A stretch of DNA of 64,000 bases from Tibeticola sediminis (GCF_003843835.1 NZ_RKQL01000001.1:372001-436000); one strand, 5' to 3'; numbered from the stretch's first letter, positions 35,974 to 45,762 are shown. Made by a program: numbers and translations. The notes: generated by a model not told the origin, from the sequence alone.

Positions 35974-36717
35974 TCAGGCCAGCCAGTGCGTGAAGGCCTC
36001 GACGGGCTCACGCTCGGTGCGAAAGTGGTTCTCGGGTGCGGATTCATCGGCGTAGCCCAGCGCCATGCCGCAAACCAGCATTTCATCGGCACCGGCGCCG
36101 ATGTGCGGCAACACGATCTTCGCAAAGCCGTTCCATGCCGCCTGCGGGCAGGTATGCAGCCCGCGCGCCCGCGCCGCCACCATGATGTTTTGCAGAAACA
36201 TGCCGTAGTCGAGCAGGCTGCCGCGGCCCAGGATGCGGTCGATGGTGAACATCATCCCCACCGGCGCATCGAAAAAGCGGAAATTGCGCTGGTGCTGCGC
36301 GTGCATCCGTGCCTTGTCGGTCTTGCCGATGCCGAGCGCGCCGTACAGCCCCCAACCGCAGGCGCGCCGCCGGTCGATGTACGGGCTGACCCATTTCTCG
36401 GGGTAATAGTCGTACTCTTCCCGGTACTCGGCCGCGAGCGCCGGGTCGGCAGCGAGCGCGTCGTGCGCGGCGCAGACCTTCTGCACCAAGCTGTCGCGCG
36501 CCGCCCCTTGCAACACGTAGACCTTCCAGGGCTGGGTGTTGGTGCCACTGGGTGCGCGCGATGCCACCCGCAAAAGATGCTCGATGGTCTCGCGCGGAAC
36601 GGCACGCTGCAGGAAGGCGCGCGCCGAGAAGCGGCTTTCGATCGCCGCGTCGACGCTGTCGGGGTCGCGGACCACGGTACTGACCGGCTCGCTCGGTCGG
36701 GTGTTGGGTGCATTCAT
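35974..36717 (-). CDS. nitroreductase family flavoprotein
   Basis: A 247-aa FMN-dependent NAD(P)H oxidoreductase of the nitroreductase family. The FMN phosphate-binding residues are visible in [41 protein letters not shown] (in parts), and [22 protein letters not shown] and [23 protein letters not shown] are the other two conserved blocks. Substrates may include nitroaromatics, quinones or flavins. It overlaps the thioesterase gene by four bases, so the two are translationally coupled. Confidence 0.92.
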   Translation of the reverse strand: MNAPNTRPSEPVSTVVRDPDSVDAAIESRFSARAFLQRAVPRETIEHLLRVASRAPSGTNTQPWKVYVLQGAARDSLVQKVCAAHDALAADPALAAEYREEYDYYPEKWVSPYIDRRRACGWGLYGALGIGKTDKARMHAQHQRNFRFFDAPVGMMFTIDRILGRGSLLDYGMFLQNIMVAARARGLHTCPQAAWNGFAKIVLPHIGAGADEMLVCGMALGYADESAPENHFRTEREPVEAFTHWLA

Positions 36718-37187
36718 TGCAGTGTCTCCAAAACGCCCCGGAGCACCGGCGGCAATGGCACCGGCCGGCGGCTCTGCCGGTCGACGTAAACATGGACGAA
36801 GTGGCCATGCGCGGCGCTCAACGCCTCGCCTTCCGCAAACAGCCCAATCTCATAGCGCACGCTCGATCCACCGAGCCGCGCGACGCGGATTCCCGCCTCG
36901 ACGGTCTGCGGAAACGCCAGCGGCGCGAAATAATGGCATTGCGTTTGCACCACCAGCCCGATGACGACGCCATGCTCGATGTCGAGCACGCCACGCTCGA
37001 TCAGCGTGGCATTGACCGCCGTGTCGAACCAGCTGTAGTACACGACGTTGTTCACGTGCCCGTACACGTCGTTGTCCATCCAGCGCGTGCTGATGGAGCG
37101 CCAGGCCCGAAAGTCGGCGCGCGGCCGTGGCGCGGGACGGGACTCGGGGCTTCGCGGGGGCTCGGTGCTTGGGCGTGTCTCGCTCAT
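36714..37187 (-). CDS. acyl-CoA thioesterase (hotdog fold, YbgC/4HBT type)
   Basis: A 157-aa hotdog-fold thioesterase. After a Pro/Arg-rich, probably disordered N-terminus, the domain has [28 protein letters not shown] (in parts), with the Asp of the 4HBT active site in [26 protein letters not shown] and [19 protein letters not shown] follow. The family cleaves acyl-CoA or acyl-ACP thioesters. An internal ATG would remove the disordered tail, so the start is not certain. Confidence 0.88.
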   Translation of the reverse strand: MSETRPSTEPPRSPESRPAPRPRADFRAWRSISTRWMDNDVYGHVNNVVYYSWFDTAVNATLIERGVLDIEHGVVIGLVVQTQCHYFAPLAFPQTVEAGIRVARLGGSSVRYEIGLFAEGEALSAAHGHFVHVYVDRQSRRPVPLPPVLRGVLETLQ

Positions 37188-37303
37188 CGTGGCTCGGCGG
37201 GCGTGTTCATGCGCTGCGATTCTGCCAGCGGCGCCGCCAGAAGGCGCATGAAATCGTCGGTGTCGTCACCCGACACGGATCGGTCTCTAGAAAATCACCT
37301 CTA

Positions 37304-37322
37304 TTTGTTGCGCCGCAACAAA
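37304..37322. promoter_or_regulatory. operator-like palindrome upstream of the phasin gene
   Basis: TTTGTTGCG-C-CGCAACAAA is a perfect 19-bp inverted repeat lying just upstream of the -35 of the phasin promoter. A second TGC-rich site (TGCTGCACTGCAACA, about 37364-37378) lies just past the -10. The PHA repressor PhaR is a candidate binder because its sites are TGC/GCA-type palindromes (inference). Confidence 0.55.
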
Positions 37323-37329
37323 AAAATGC

Positions 37330-37357
37330 TTGCATTCGGGAAAACCCGCCCTACAAT
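37330..37357 (+). promoter_or_regulatory. sigma70 promoter of the phasin gene
   Basis: TTGCAT at 37330-37335, a 16-base spacer and TACAAT at 37352-37357. This is a good housekeeping-type promoter about 90 bases upstream of the ATG. Confidence 0.7.
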
Positions 37358-37446
37358 TTGTCCATGCTGCACTGCAACATGAATCGGGCTCTTCCCGGGT
37401 CGGTTCGGCGCAGATGGTGAAACCCCAACCTGAAGGAGAATTTCCG

Positions 37447-37998
37447 ATGCTGACCCCCGAACAACTGCTGGCCGCGCAAAAAGCCAACATGGAGACCTTG
37501 TTTGGTCTGACCAACAAAGCCTTTGAAGGCGTCGAGAAGCTCGTCGAGCTCAACCTCGCCGTCGCCCGTGCCACGCTCAAAGAGAGCGCTGAGAATACCC
37601 AGGCGCTGCTGAGCGCCAAGGACGCCCAGGAACTGCTCGCCCTGCAAGCCGGCATGTTCCAGCCGCTGGCTGAAAAGGCCGCTGCGTACAGCCGTCATGT
37701 CTACGAAATCGCGCAGTCGACCGGCGCCGAGTTCACCAAGACCTTTGAAGCCCAGGCCGAAGACGCGCAGCAAAAGTTCGCCGCTTTGCTCGACAACGCG
37801 GCCAAGAACGCGCCGGCCGGCTCCGAAACCGCCGTCGCCATGATGAAGAGCGCCGTCGCTGCCGCCAACAATGCGTACGAGTCGGTGCAAAAGGTCGTCA
37901 AGCAAGCCGCGGACGTCGCTCAAGCCAACATGGAAGCCGTGGCCTCGACCACCGCGACCGCGGCCAAGACGGCGACCGCCGGCGCTAAAAAGCGCTGA
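37447..37998 (+). CDS. phaP: phasin family protein
   Basis: A 183-aa phasin, the amphipathic helical protein that coats polyhydroxyalkanoate granules. It begins [20 protein letters not shown], continues with the family pattern [25 protein letters not shown]-like and [24 protein letters not shown] (in parts), and ends with an Ala/Lys-rich tail ([15 protein letters not shown]). A strong GAAGGAG precedes ATG 37447. A sigma70 promoter and TGC-type palindromes upstream fit PhaR-controlled expression. A minimal family A repeat starts seven bases after the stop. Confidence 0.95.
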   Translation: MLTPEQLLAAQKANMETLFGLTNKAFEGVEKLVELNLAVARATLKESAENTQALLSAKDAQELLALQAGMFQPLAEKAAAYSRHVYEIAQSTGAEFTKTFEAQAEDAQQKFAALLDNAAKNAPAGSETAVAMMKSAVAAANNAYESVQKVVKQAADVAQANMEAVASTTATAAKTATAGAKKR

Positions 37999-38004
37999 AG
38001 ACCA

Positions 38005-38053
38005 AAGGCAACGCTGAATAAGTTCCCGCGAGGGGCTTTTTCAGCGTTGCCCA
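38005..38053 (+). repeat. family A repeat, minimal copy (ends only, 49 bp)
   Basis: AAAGGCAACGCTGAATAAGT followed by CCCGCG, then TTTTCAGCGTTGCCCA. It keeps both terminal inverted repeats of family A but almost no interior, and the outermost TA dinucleotides are changed. Its transcript would form an 11-bp hairpin just after the phasin stop codon. Confidence 0.8.
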
Positions 38054-38120
38054 AAGCCCGCAGACCGAGGTGGAAATGGAGCGCTCGCTCTAGCAAACCA
38101 TCGGCCTGTTCGGGCATAAT

Positions 38121-38245
38121 TTGAACTTGAACGGTCGTTCGAAACACTCGTGCGATCCTGTATTGGTTGTCTCCTCGGGTCCTTTCGAAACCTCTAAGGT
38201 TCAGGGATCCTTTCAAAGGCTGGTCTTGCGACCAGCCTTTTTTTT
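38121..38245 (+). ncRNA. candidate small RNA ending in a rho-independent terminator
   Basis: A 240-bp gap without an ORF between the phasin repeat and the SDR gene contains CATAAT (38115-38120), a GAACGGTCGTTC palindrome (38129-38140), a short stem AACCT-CTA-AGGTT, several pyrimidine-rich patches such as GTCTCCTCGGG and a strong terminator. A free-standing terminator with no gene before it, together with anti-Shine-Dalgarno-like CUCCUC, suggests an sRNA of about 100-125 nt. The 5' end is a guess and no Rfam family was recognised. Confidence 0.45.
38215..38245 (+). terminator. strong rho-independent terminator
   Basis: AAAGGCTGGTC-TTGC-GACCAGCC forms a stem of at least 8 bp followed by eight T residues. 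It ends the candidate sRNA or the phasin transcript and insulates the SDR gene. Confidence 0.9.
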
Positions 38246-38258
38246 GCCTTGGGCATAA

Positions 38259-38280
38259 TTGACGTTTACGTTAACGTCAA
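38259..38280. promoter_or_regulatory. palindromic operator of the SDR gene
   Basis: TTGACGTT-TACGTT-AACGTCAA has perfect 8-bp arms and overlaps a CATAAT -10 (38254-38259), 18 bases before the SDR start codon. The TTGACGTNNACGT-type half sites resemble those of the MerR-family regulator LiuR of branched-chain amino acid and acyl-CoA catabolism (recalled, not checked). Confidence 0.55.
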
Positions 38281-38298
38281 CTCATCCAGGAGACTTCC

Positions 38299-39057
<759 letters not shown>

Positions 39058-39062
39058 AAAGC

Positions 39063-39110
39063 TCCTGATTTGGTAGCACTTAAGCGCCATTTCACGCTGG
39101 CATACTGGCG
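39063..39110 (-). repeat. family C repeat after the SDR gene
   Basis: A 48-bp sequence starting TCCTGATTTGGTAGC and ending CACGCTGGCATACTGGCG. It aligns end to end with 27121-27167 and with the reverse complement of 53620-53667. It resembles the short dispersed palindromes seen after genes in Comamonadaceae. Confidence 0.7.
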
Positions 39111-39199
39111 TTTTGTCGGCTTTTTTGCCCCGGGAGTATGATTTTTGCGCCCTGGCAGCCGCTGGGGGCACCCTAAGAACATTTCCAGGAGACAACCCT

Positions 39200-40222
39200 A
39201 TGAAACGCCGCCTCGTTCTCGCCAGCGGCCTCGCCGCGGCGCTGCCCCTGCCCGCGCCCGCGCAAAGCCTCGAAAAACCGAAGCTCACGATCGCGGTCGG
39301 CGGCAAGAACCTGCTCTACTACCTGCCGCTGACGGTGGCCGAGCAACTCGGTTACTTCAAAGCCGAGGGGCTCGATGTCACCATCGTCGATTTCGCCGGC
39401 GGCGCCAAGGCGCTACAAGCCGTGGTCGGCGGCAGCGCGGACGTGGTTTCGGGCGCGTTCGAGCACACGTTGAACATGCAGCTCAAGGGCCAGCCCATGC
39501 GCGCCTTCGTGCTGCAGGGGCTCGCCCCGCAGATCGTGCTGGGCATCAATCCCAAGACCCTGCCCAACTACAAGACCCCGGCCGACCTCAAAGGCAAGAA
39601 GATCGGGGTTTCGGCGCCGGGCAGTTCGACCAACATCGTGGCCAACTTCGTGCTCGCCAAGGCCGGGCTCAAGCCGACGGACTTTTCCGTGATCGGAGTG
39701 GGCGCGGGCAACGGGGCGGTCGCTGCCATGCGTGCCGGGCAGATCGACGCGATCAGCAACCTCGACCCGGTCATCACGCTGCTGCAACGCTCGGGCGACC
39801 TGCAGATCATCGCCGACACCCGCAAGCCCGCCGAAGCGGAAAAAGTCTTCGGCGGCCCCATGCCGGCGGGCTGCCTCTACGCGCCCGTGGCCTTTCTCGA
39901 CAAGTACCCGGCAACGGCCCAAGCGCTTGCCAATGCCATCGTGCGCGCCGATAAGTGGATTCAGCAGGCGGGCGCCGGCGACATCATCAAGGCCGTGCCG
40001 GAGAGCTACCTGCTTGGCGATCGCGCGGTGTACGTGGACGCCTTCCTCGCCGCCAGGGGCGCGCTCTCGCCCGACGGACTGATCCCCGAAAAAGGCGCCG
40101 AAACCGCCTACCGCGCGCTCGCCAGCATCGACCCGAAGATGGCTGCCGCCAAGCTCGACCTCAAGGCCGTCTACACCAACGAGTTCGCGAAGAAGGCCAA
40201 CGCCAAGTACCCGAAGGGTTGA
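39200..40222 (+). CDS. ABC transporter substrate-binding protein (nitrate/sulfonate/taurine type)
   Basis: A 340-aa periplasmic binding protein of the SsuA/TauA/NMT1 family. The signal peptide is short (RRLVLASGLAAALPLPAPAQS). Family blocks are LLYYLPLTVAEQLGYFKAEGLDVTIVDFAGG (in parts), GGSADVVSGAFEHTL, LKGKKIGVSAPGSSTNIVANF and VAAMRAGQIDAISNLDPVI. It forms an importer with the following ATPase (5-bp gap) and permease. The ligand could be an organic sulfonate, nitrate-like anion or pyrimidine precursor; the sequence does not decide. GGAGA precedes ATG 39200. Confidence 0.92.
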   Translation: MKRRLVLASGLAAALPLPAPAQSLEKPKLTIAVGGKNLLYYLPLTVAEQLGYFKAEGLDVTIVDFAGGAKALQAVVGGSADVVSGAFEHTLNMQLKGQPMRAFVLQGLAPQIVLGINPKTLPNYKTPADLKGKKIGVSAPGSSTNIVANFVLAKAGLKPTDFSVIGVGAGNGAVAAMRAGQIDAISNLDPVITLLQRSGDLQIIADTRKPAEAEKVFGGPMPAGCLYAPVAFLDKYPATAQALANAIVRADKWIQQAGAGDIIKAVPESYLLGDRAVYVDAFLAARGALSPDGLIPEKGAETAYRALASIDPKMAAAKLDLKAVYTNEFAKKANAKYPKG

Positions 40223-40226
40223 GCCG

Positions 40227-41054
40227 GTGACGCGCGCACACACCGCCGCGGCGCTCGAATTCCGCGGCGTTTCCTGCACCTTCGTGTCCCGGGATGCCCC
40301 GGCGCAGCGCTACACCGCCGTGCGCGACGTGGATCTCACCGTCGCCGCGGGCGAGTTTGTGAGCGTCGTCGGCCCCACGGGCTGTGGCAAGAGCACGCTG
40401 CTCAATGTGGCGGCTGGCCTGCTGATGCCGAGCACCGGCACGATCCGCGCGTTTGGCGAGCCCGTCGTCGGCGTCAACCGCCGGGCGGGCTACATGTTCC
40501 AGGCCGAGAGCCTCATGCCCTGGCGCACCGCGCGCGACAACGTGGCCGCGGGGCTGGAATTTCGCGGCGTGCCCCTCGCCGAGGCGCGTGCGCAGGCCGA
40601 CGATTGGCTGCGCCGCGTCGGCTTGGGCAGCTTTGGCGACCGCTACCCGCACCAGATGAGCGGCGGCATGCGCAAGCGCGCAAGCCTCGCGCAAACCCTG
40701 GTGCTCGACCCCGACATCATCCTGATGGACGAGCCGTTTTCCGCACTCGACATCCAGACTCGGCAGCTCATGGAAAACGAGTTGCTCGACCTCTGGCAGC
40801 GCAAGAAAAAAGCCGTGCTGTTCATCACCCACGACCTCGATGAAGCCATCGCCATGAGCGACCGTGTCGTCGTGCTCTCCGCCGGTCCGGGCAGCCACCC
40901 CATCGGTGACTTCAGCATCGACATTCCCCGCCCCCGCGACGTCGCCGAGGTGAAGATGACGCCGCGTTTCATCGACTTGCACCGCGCCATCTGGGACGTG
41001 CTGCGCGAAGAAGTGCTCAAGGGCTACACCCAGCAACTGCAAAAGGTGGGCTGA
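40227..41054 (+). CDS. ABC transporter ATP-binding protein (SsuB/TauB type)
   Basis: A 275-aa ATPase of the nitrate/sulfonate/taurine importer group. Walker A GPTGCGKST is near residue 52, the Q loop FQAESLMPWRTARDN follows, the signature is MSGGMRKRASLAQ, and Walker B LDPDIILMDEPFSALDIQTR and the switch His (LFITHDLDEA) are complete. The start is GTG at 40227, five bases after the binding-protein stop; no ATG lies before the domain. The permease follows four bases later. Confidence 0.94.
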   Translation: MTRAHTAAALEFRGVSCTFVSRDAPAQRYTAVRDVDLTVAAGEFVSVVGPTGCGKSTLLNVAAGLLMPSTGTIRAFGEPVVGVNRRAGYMFQAESLMPWRTARDNVAAGLEFRGVPLAEARAQADDWLRRVGLGSFGDRYPHQMSGGMRKRASLAQTLVLDPDIILMDEPFSALDIQTRQLMENELLDLWQRKKKAVLFITHDLDEAIAMSDRVVVLSAGPGSHPIGDFSIDIPRPRDVAEVKMTPRFIDLHRAIWDVLREEVLKGYTQQLQKVG

Positions 41055-41058
41055 AACG

Positions 41059-41886
41059 ATGTGGCAACTCCTCAAGCCCCGGGCCGGCACGCTGCGCCTG
41101 TGGCAGGGCGCGCTGCTGCTCGCCTTGTTCGCGTTCTGGCATGTGATGACGCAGCCGGGGCTGATTCCGCCTTTCATGTTCGACAACGACCGCCAGGCCG
41201 CGTTCTTCTTTGGCCAGCCGCTCGTGGTGCTGAGCCGGATCTGGGCCTGGTTCGTCACCGACGCCGACATCTACCCGCATCTGTGGGTGACGCTGCTGGA
41301 GACGGTGGCGGCTTTTGGCATCGGCTCCGTGCTGGGGCTGGCTGCGGGCCTGTGGCTCGCGCTCGCGCCCATGGCCTCGGCCATCCTCGACCCGTTCATC
41401 AAGGCCGCCAACTCCATGCCCCGCATCATCCTGGCACCGATTTTCTCGGTGTGGTTTGGGCTGGGCATGGGCTCGAAGATCGCGCTGGGCGTCACGCTCG
41501 TGTTCTTCATCGTGTTCTTCAACGTCTACCAGGGCGTGAAGGAGGTGAGCCCCGTGGTGCTCGCCAACGCGCGCATGCTCGGTGCGAACCAGCGCCAGCT
41601 GCTGCGCCATGTCTACCTGCCCAGCGCGACGAGCTGGGTGTTCAGCTCGCTGCACACCTCCGTCGGGCTGGCCTTCGTCGGCGCGGTGGTCGGTGAGTAC
41701 CTGGGTTCGGCCTCGGGTGTGGGCTACCTGATCCTGCAAGCCGAGGGCAGCTTCGACATCAATACCGTCACGGCCGGCATCCTGGTGCTCACCGCGTTCG
41801 CGCTGGCCCTTGACGCTGCCGTGGGCCGCATCGAGCGACAGCTGATGAAGTGGCAGCCCAAGGCGGGTGAGACCGAGAAACTCTGA
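41059..41886 (+). CDS. ABC transporter permease (SsuC/TauC type)
   Basis: A 275-aa inner-membrane permease with six hydrophobic segments. The EAA loop region with the coupling-helix residues is in VVLANARMLGANQRQLLRHVYLPSATSWVFSSLH (in parts), and ETVAAFGIGSVLGLAAGLWLAL and NSMPRIILAPIFSVWFGLGMGSKIAL are typical of the family. It completes the importer with the two preceding genes. The stop is 64 bp before gamma-glutamyltransferase. Confidence 0.93.
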   Translation: MWQLLKPRAGTLRLWQGALLLALFAFWHVMTQPGLIPPFMFDNDRQAAFFFGQPLVVLSRIWAWFVTDADIYPHLWVTLLETVAAFGIGSVLGLAAGLWLALAPMASAILDPFIKAANSMPRIILAPIFSVWFGLGMGSKIALGVTLVFFIVFFNVYQGVKEVSPVVLANARMLGANQRQLLRHVYLPSATSWVFSSLHTSVGLAFVGAVVGEYLGSASGVGYLILQAEGSFDINTVTAGILVLTAFALALDAAVGRIERQLMKWQPKAGETEKL

Positions 41887-41950
41887 CAGCCGCAGCGAAC
41901 GCTGCGAGTATCGCTACCGGGCCGAGAACGAACTCGTCAAAGGAGCCGCC

Positions 41951-43789
41951 ATGAATGGAACCTTCCGTCGTTGCCGCAGCGCTTGGCTCGGCCTCGCAGC
42001 CGCCTGCCTGCTCGCCGCCTGCGCGAGCGCCCCGCCGCGGCTCGAGTACGCCGTCCCGAACCAGCCCGAGGCCGCCACGGGCCTCAATGCCAAACCGGGC
42101 TGGACAACCGCGCGTTTTGCGGTCGCCGCTGCCAACCCGCTGGCCACCGATGCGGGCTACCAGGTCTTGAAGGCGGGCGGCAGCGCAGTCGATGCCGCCG
42201 TCGCGGTGCAAATGGTTCTGGCGCTGGTCGAGCCGCAGTCGAGCGGCCTCGGCGGCGGCGCCTTCCTGCTGCACTGGGACGGACGCCGCGTGCAGGCCTA
42301 CGACGGGCGCGAGACCGCACCGGCCGCGGCCGATGAAACGCTGTTTCTGCGACCCGACGGCCAGCCCATGGCCTTTCACGAAGCGGTCGTCGGTGGCCGC
42401 TCGGTCGGCGTGCCTGGCGCGGTGCGCATGCTGGAGCTCGCCCACCGTCAGCACGGCCGCTTGCCGTGGTCCGAGTTGTTCCGGCCCGCGATCACGCTCG
42501 CCGAGCAGGGCTTCCCGATGAGCCCGCGCCTGCACAGCCTGCTCGCCAACGACCGCTTCCTGCGCGACGACCCGGTGGCGCGCGCCTATTTCTACGGTCC
42601 AGATGGGCAACCCTGGCCGGTGGGCCACAGGCTCCAGAACCCAGAAATGGCCGCCGTGCTGCGCCTGATCGCCACACAAGGATCGCGCGCGCTGCACGAA
42701 GGGCCGGTGGCAGCGGCCATCGTCGCGAAGGTGCAAGGCCATGCGAAGAACCCCGGCACGCTTTCGACCACAGACCTTGCCCGCTATCAGGCCAAGGAGC
42801 GCGAACCGCTGTGCCACGGCTGGACCGCACGCGGCCGGAGTCTGCGCCTCTGCGGCATGCCGCCACCGAGTTCGGGCGCGCTCGCGATCGGGCAGATCCT
42901 CGGGCTGCTCGCCCACACGCCCGCGGCCGAGATCCCGCTCGAAGCGGGCTTACCCTCGGCCGACTGGCTGCACCTCTACACCGAAGCGGCACGCCTGGCG
43001 TTTGCCGACCGCGCACAATACGTCGCCGACCCCGACTTCGTCGCACCGCCTGCGGGCACGTGGTCGAGTCTGCTTGCCCCGGCTTACCTGGCCGAACGCG
43101 CCAAGCTCATCGGCGTGGCGCCCGACGCCCCGTCGATGAAGCTCGCCCGTCCGGGCCACCCCGGACGGCTCCAGACCAGCCTCGCCCCCATGCCCGAGCA
43201 GGTCGAGCACGGCACCAGCCACATCAGCATCGTCGATGCCGAGGGCCACGCGCTCGCCATGACCACCACCATCGAGGACGCCTTCGGCTCGCGGCAAATG
43301 GTCACCACCCAGCCCGCGCGCAGCGGCGGCTTCCTGCTCAACAACGAGCTCACCGACTTCAGCTTCACGCCCCGAGACGCCAGCGGCACACCGATTGCCA
43401 ACCGCGTACAGCCCGGCAAGCGCCCGCGCTCGTCGATGTCGCCCACGCTGGTGTTCGACGCGGCCACGGGTGAACTGCTGATGAGTGCCGGCAGCCCAGG
43501 CGGCGCACTCATCATCCACTACACTGTCAAGACGCTCTATGGCAGCCTGCAATGGGACCTGAGCCCGCAGAAAGCCATCGACCTGCCCAATTTCGGCTCG
43601 CTCAACGGACCGACCTTGCTCGAGGAAAAACGCTTCCCGGCAGCCACCGTCGAGGCGTTGCGCCGACGCGGCGCCGAGGTGCGTGAAATGCCCATGACCA
43701 GCGGCCTGCAAGCCCTCATGCGGCGGCCCGGCGGCGGCTGGCTGGGCGGCGCCGACCCGCGACGCGAAGGGGTGGTTTTGGGAGACTGA
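41951..43789 (+). CDS. ggt: gamma-glutamyltransferase, lipoprotein form
   Basis: A 612-aa N-terminal-nucleophile hydrolase that transfers the gamma-glutamyl group of glutathione or glutamine to amino acids, peptides or water. A lipobox LLAAC puts the lipid-bearing Cys at residue 24, so it should be membrane-anchored, not freely periplasmic. The precursor autocleaves before Thr422 in HGTSHISIVDAEG; MTTTIEDAFGSRQM and LMSAGSPGGALI supply further active-site residues. Large subunit motifs NPLATDAGYQVLKAGGSAVDAAVA and SSGLGGGAFLL (in parts) are clear. A strong AGGAG precedes ATG 41951. It may work with the upstream importer in sulfur or amino acid supply (inference). Confidence 0.94.
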   Translation: MNGTFRRCRSAWLGLAAACLLAACASAPPRLEYAVPNQPEAATGLNAKPGWTTARFAVAAANPLATDAGYQVLKAGGSAVDAAVAVQMVLALVEPQSSGLGGGAFLLHWDGRRVQAYDGRETAPAAADETLFLRPDGQPMAFHEAVVGGRSVGVPGAVRMLELAHRQHGRLPWSELFRPAITLAEQGFPMSPRLHSLLANDRFLRDDPVARAYFYGPDGQPWPVGHRLQNPEMAAVLRLIATQGSRALHEGPVAAAIVAKVQGHAKNPGTLSTTDLARYQAKEREPLCHGWTARGRSLRLCGMPPPSSGALAIGQILGLLAHTPAAEIPLEAGLPSADWLHLYTEAARLAFADRAQYVADPDFVAPPAGTWSSLLAPAYLAERAKLIGVAPDAPSMKLARPGHPGRLQTSLAPMPEQVEHGTSHISIVDAEGHALAMTTTIEDAFGSRQMVTTQPARSGGFLLNNELTDFSFTPRDASGTPIANRVQPGKRPRSSMSPTLVFDAATGELLMSAGSPGGALIIHYTVKTLYGSLQWDLSPQKAIDLPNFGSLNGPTLLEEKRFPAATVEALRRRGAEVREMPMTSGLQALMRRPGGGWLGGADPRREGVVLGD

Positions 43790-43847
43790 GGCGAGCGTCG
43801 GGTTCCCCGCGGCGCTGGCTGGGGATCGAATCGGCGAAAATGGCCGC

Positions 43848-45761
43848 GTGGCCATTCCCCAGTCCTTCATCGACGAGCTGCTCGCCCGGGTCGACATCGT
43901 CGACGTCGTCGGCCGCTACGTGCCGCTGCGTAAAGCCGGCGCGAGCTTCGTCGGTCTGTGCCCGTTCCACAGCGAAAAATCCCCGAGCTTCAACGTCGTT
44001 CCGACCAAGCAGTTCTACCATTGCTTTGGCTGTGGCGCGAGCGGCGACGCCATCCGATTCCTGATGGAGCACCTCGGCCTGGGGTTCATCGACGCGGTCG
44101 AGGATCTGGCCACGCAGGTCGGCCTGACCGTGCCCAAGGAAGAGCGCAGCCTTGCCGATCAAGCCCGTGACGCCGCCGAGCGCACACGCCGCCAGACCTT
44201 GGGTCTGGTGCTCGAGCAAGCCGCCCAGGCCTGGCGGCGCGCCCTCAAAGACGCGCCGCGGGCGATCGAATACCTCAAAGGGCGCGGCGTCAGCGGTGCG
44301 GTCGCGCGCCAGTACGGGCTCGGTTACGCGCCGCCGGGCTGGCACTTCCTCGCCGGGGTTTTCCCGAATTACGACGATCCCCTGCTGGAGGAAAGTGGGC
44401 TGGTCATCACCCAAGGCGAGGACGAGGGCGAGCGCCGCCGGTACGACCGCTTCCGCGACCGCATCATGTTCCCGATCCGCAACATCAAAGGCGACTGCAT
44501 CGGCTTTGGGGGGCGCGTGCTGGGCGATGAAAAACCCAAATACCTCAACTCGCCCGAAACCGCCCTGTTCCACAAGGGCCGCGAGCTGTATGGCCTCTAC
44601 GAAGCCCGCCAGGCGATCCATCAAGCCGGCTACGCGCTGGTCACCGAGGGCTATATGGACGTGGTGGCACTCGCCCAACTGGGCTTTCCGAATGCGGTTG
44701 CGACCTTGGGCACGGCCTGCACCCCGGAACATGTGCAAAAGCTGTTTCGACAAACCGACTCCGTCGTCTTCAGCTTCGACGGTGACGCTGCCGGCCGACG
44801 CGCGGCGCAAAAAGCCTTGATCGCCGCCCTGCCCCACGCCACCGACCTGCGCAGCGTCCGCTTTTTGTTCTTGCCGCCCGAACACGACCCCGACAGTTAC
44901 ATCCGCGCCTTGGGGCAGGCCGCGTTCGCGGAGCGCGTCGCCGAGGCAGTGCCGCTCTCGCGCTTCCTCCTCGAAGTCGCGGCGCAGGAATGCGACCTCG
45001 ACAGCGCCGAAGGCCGGGCCCGCATGGTGCGGGCCGCCCAAGCGCTTTGGCAAGCGCTCCCCGAGGGCGCGCTGCGCCTGCAGATCCTGGAGGACTTGGC
45101 ACGCGCCGCCCAGATGAGCACCGCCAACCTCCTTGCGGTCTGGCAAGCCAACCCCGCAACAAGCGGCACGCCCGCGGGTGGCCGCAGCGACACCGCGCCT
45201 CACGGAGCGCCGACCTACCCGGCGGCGGGACGCGGCCATCCCGGCGCCGTGCGGTTTCCGGGCACGAGCCGCAGACCGCTGCGGCGCCCCGCGCCCATCG
45301 GCAAGGCAGACCATGCCGCGCGTCTGGTGCTCGATGACATGGCCCAGTGGGAACATCTCACGCACGAGGATCAAGCCCTGCTGTGCGCGCTGCCCGAGCC
45401 GCATGGCGAGCTGTTCCGGTGGATCGACCGGACCTTCCATGACCAAGGGCCGCTCCCCTGGGGCACGCTGCGCGAGGCCTTGCGCGGAGAGCCGTTCGAG
45501 GATCTGGCGCTGCGCGCGATGTCGCTCGCCCGCGAACTGGCCCGCGGCAGCGACGAGCGTCGCCCCCATGAAGCCCAACAGGAGTTGCGCGGCCTGCTCA
45601 ATCGCATGCTGCTCGAACATTTGAGCGCACTCGAAAACGAGGCCGTCGCGCAGGCCGCGGAGGACCCCTCTGCGCTCGATCGCTTGCGCGCCCTGCACGA
45701 GCGCCGGCGCCAACTCCAGGCGGGGCTCGACGCCGTCGAATCGCCCGCGTCGAGCCCTTGA
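43848..45761 (+). CDS. dnaG: DNA primase
   Basis: A 637-aa primase that makes RNA primers for replication. The CHC2 zinc ribbon has ligands Cys38, His41, Cys59 and Cys62. The RNA-polymerase-like domain follows (RFRDRIMFPIRNIKGDCIGFGGRVLG in parts), with TOPRIM motifs VTEGYMDVVALAQLG and FSFDGDAAGRRAA. The C-terminal helicase-binding domain is present. The start is GTG at 43848, the only start matching the usual MAIPQSFIDELL N-terminus. The TGA stop lies within the TTGAA flank of a family B element that separates dnaG from rpoD. rpsU, often found upstream of dnaG, is not in the window. Confidence 0.97.
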   Translation: MAIPQSFIDELLARVDIVDVVGRYVPLRKAGASFVGLCPFHSEKSPSFNVVPTKQFYHCFGCGASGDAIRFLMEHLGLGFIDAVEDLATQVGLTVPKEERSLADQARDAAERTRRQTLGLVLEQAAQAWRRALKDAPRAIEYLKGRGVSGAVARQYGLGYAPPGWHFLAGVFPNYDDPLLEESGLVITQGEDEGERRRYDRFRDRIMFPIRNIKGDCIGFGGRVLGDEKPKYLNSPETALFHKGRELYGLYEARQAIHQAGYALVTEGYMDVVALAQLGFPNAVATLGTACTPEHVQKLFRQTDSVVFSFDGDAAGRRAAQKALIAALPHATDLRSVRFLFLPPEHDPDSYIRALGQAAFAERVAEAVPLSRFLLEVAAQECDLDSAEGRARMVRAAQALWQALPEGALRLQILEDLARAAQMSTANLLAVWQANPATSGTPAGGRSDTAPHGAPTYPAAGRGHPGAVRFPGTSRRPLRRPAPIGKADHAARLVLDDMAQWEHLTHEDQALLCALPEPHGELFRWIDRTFHDQGPLPWGTLREALRGEPFEDLALRAMSLARELARGSDERRPHEAQQELRGLLNRMLLEHLSALENEAVAQAAEDPSALDRLRALHERRRQLQAGLDAVESPASSP

Positions 45762-45762
45762 A

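Noticed and set aside
37260-37276. GTGTCG-TCACC-CGACAC hairpin upstream of phaP as a terminator
   Set aside because: Short stem, no T run, and close to the start region of the divergent thioesterase gene.
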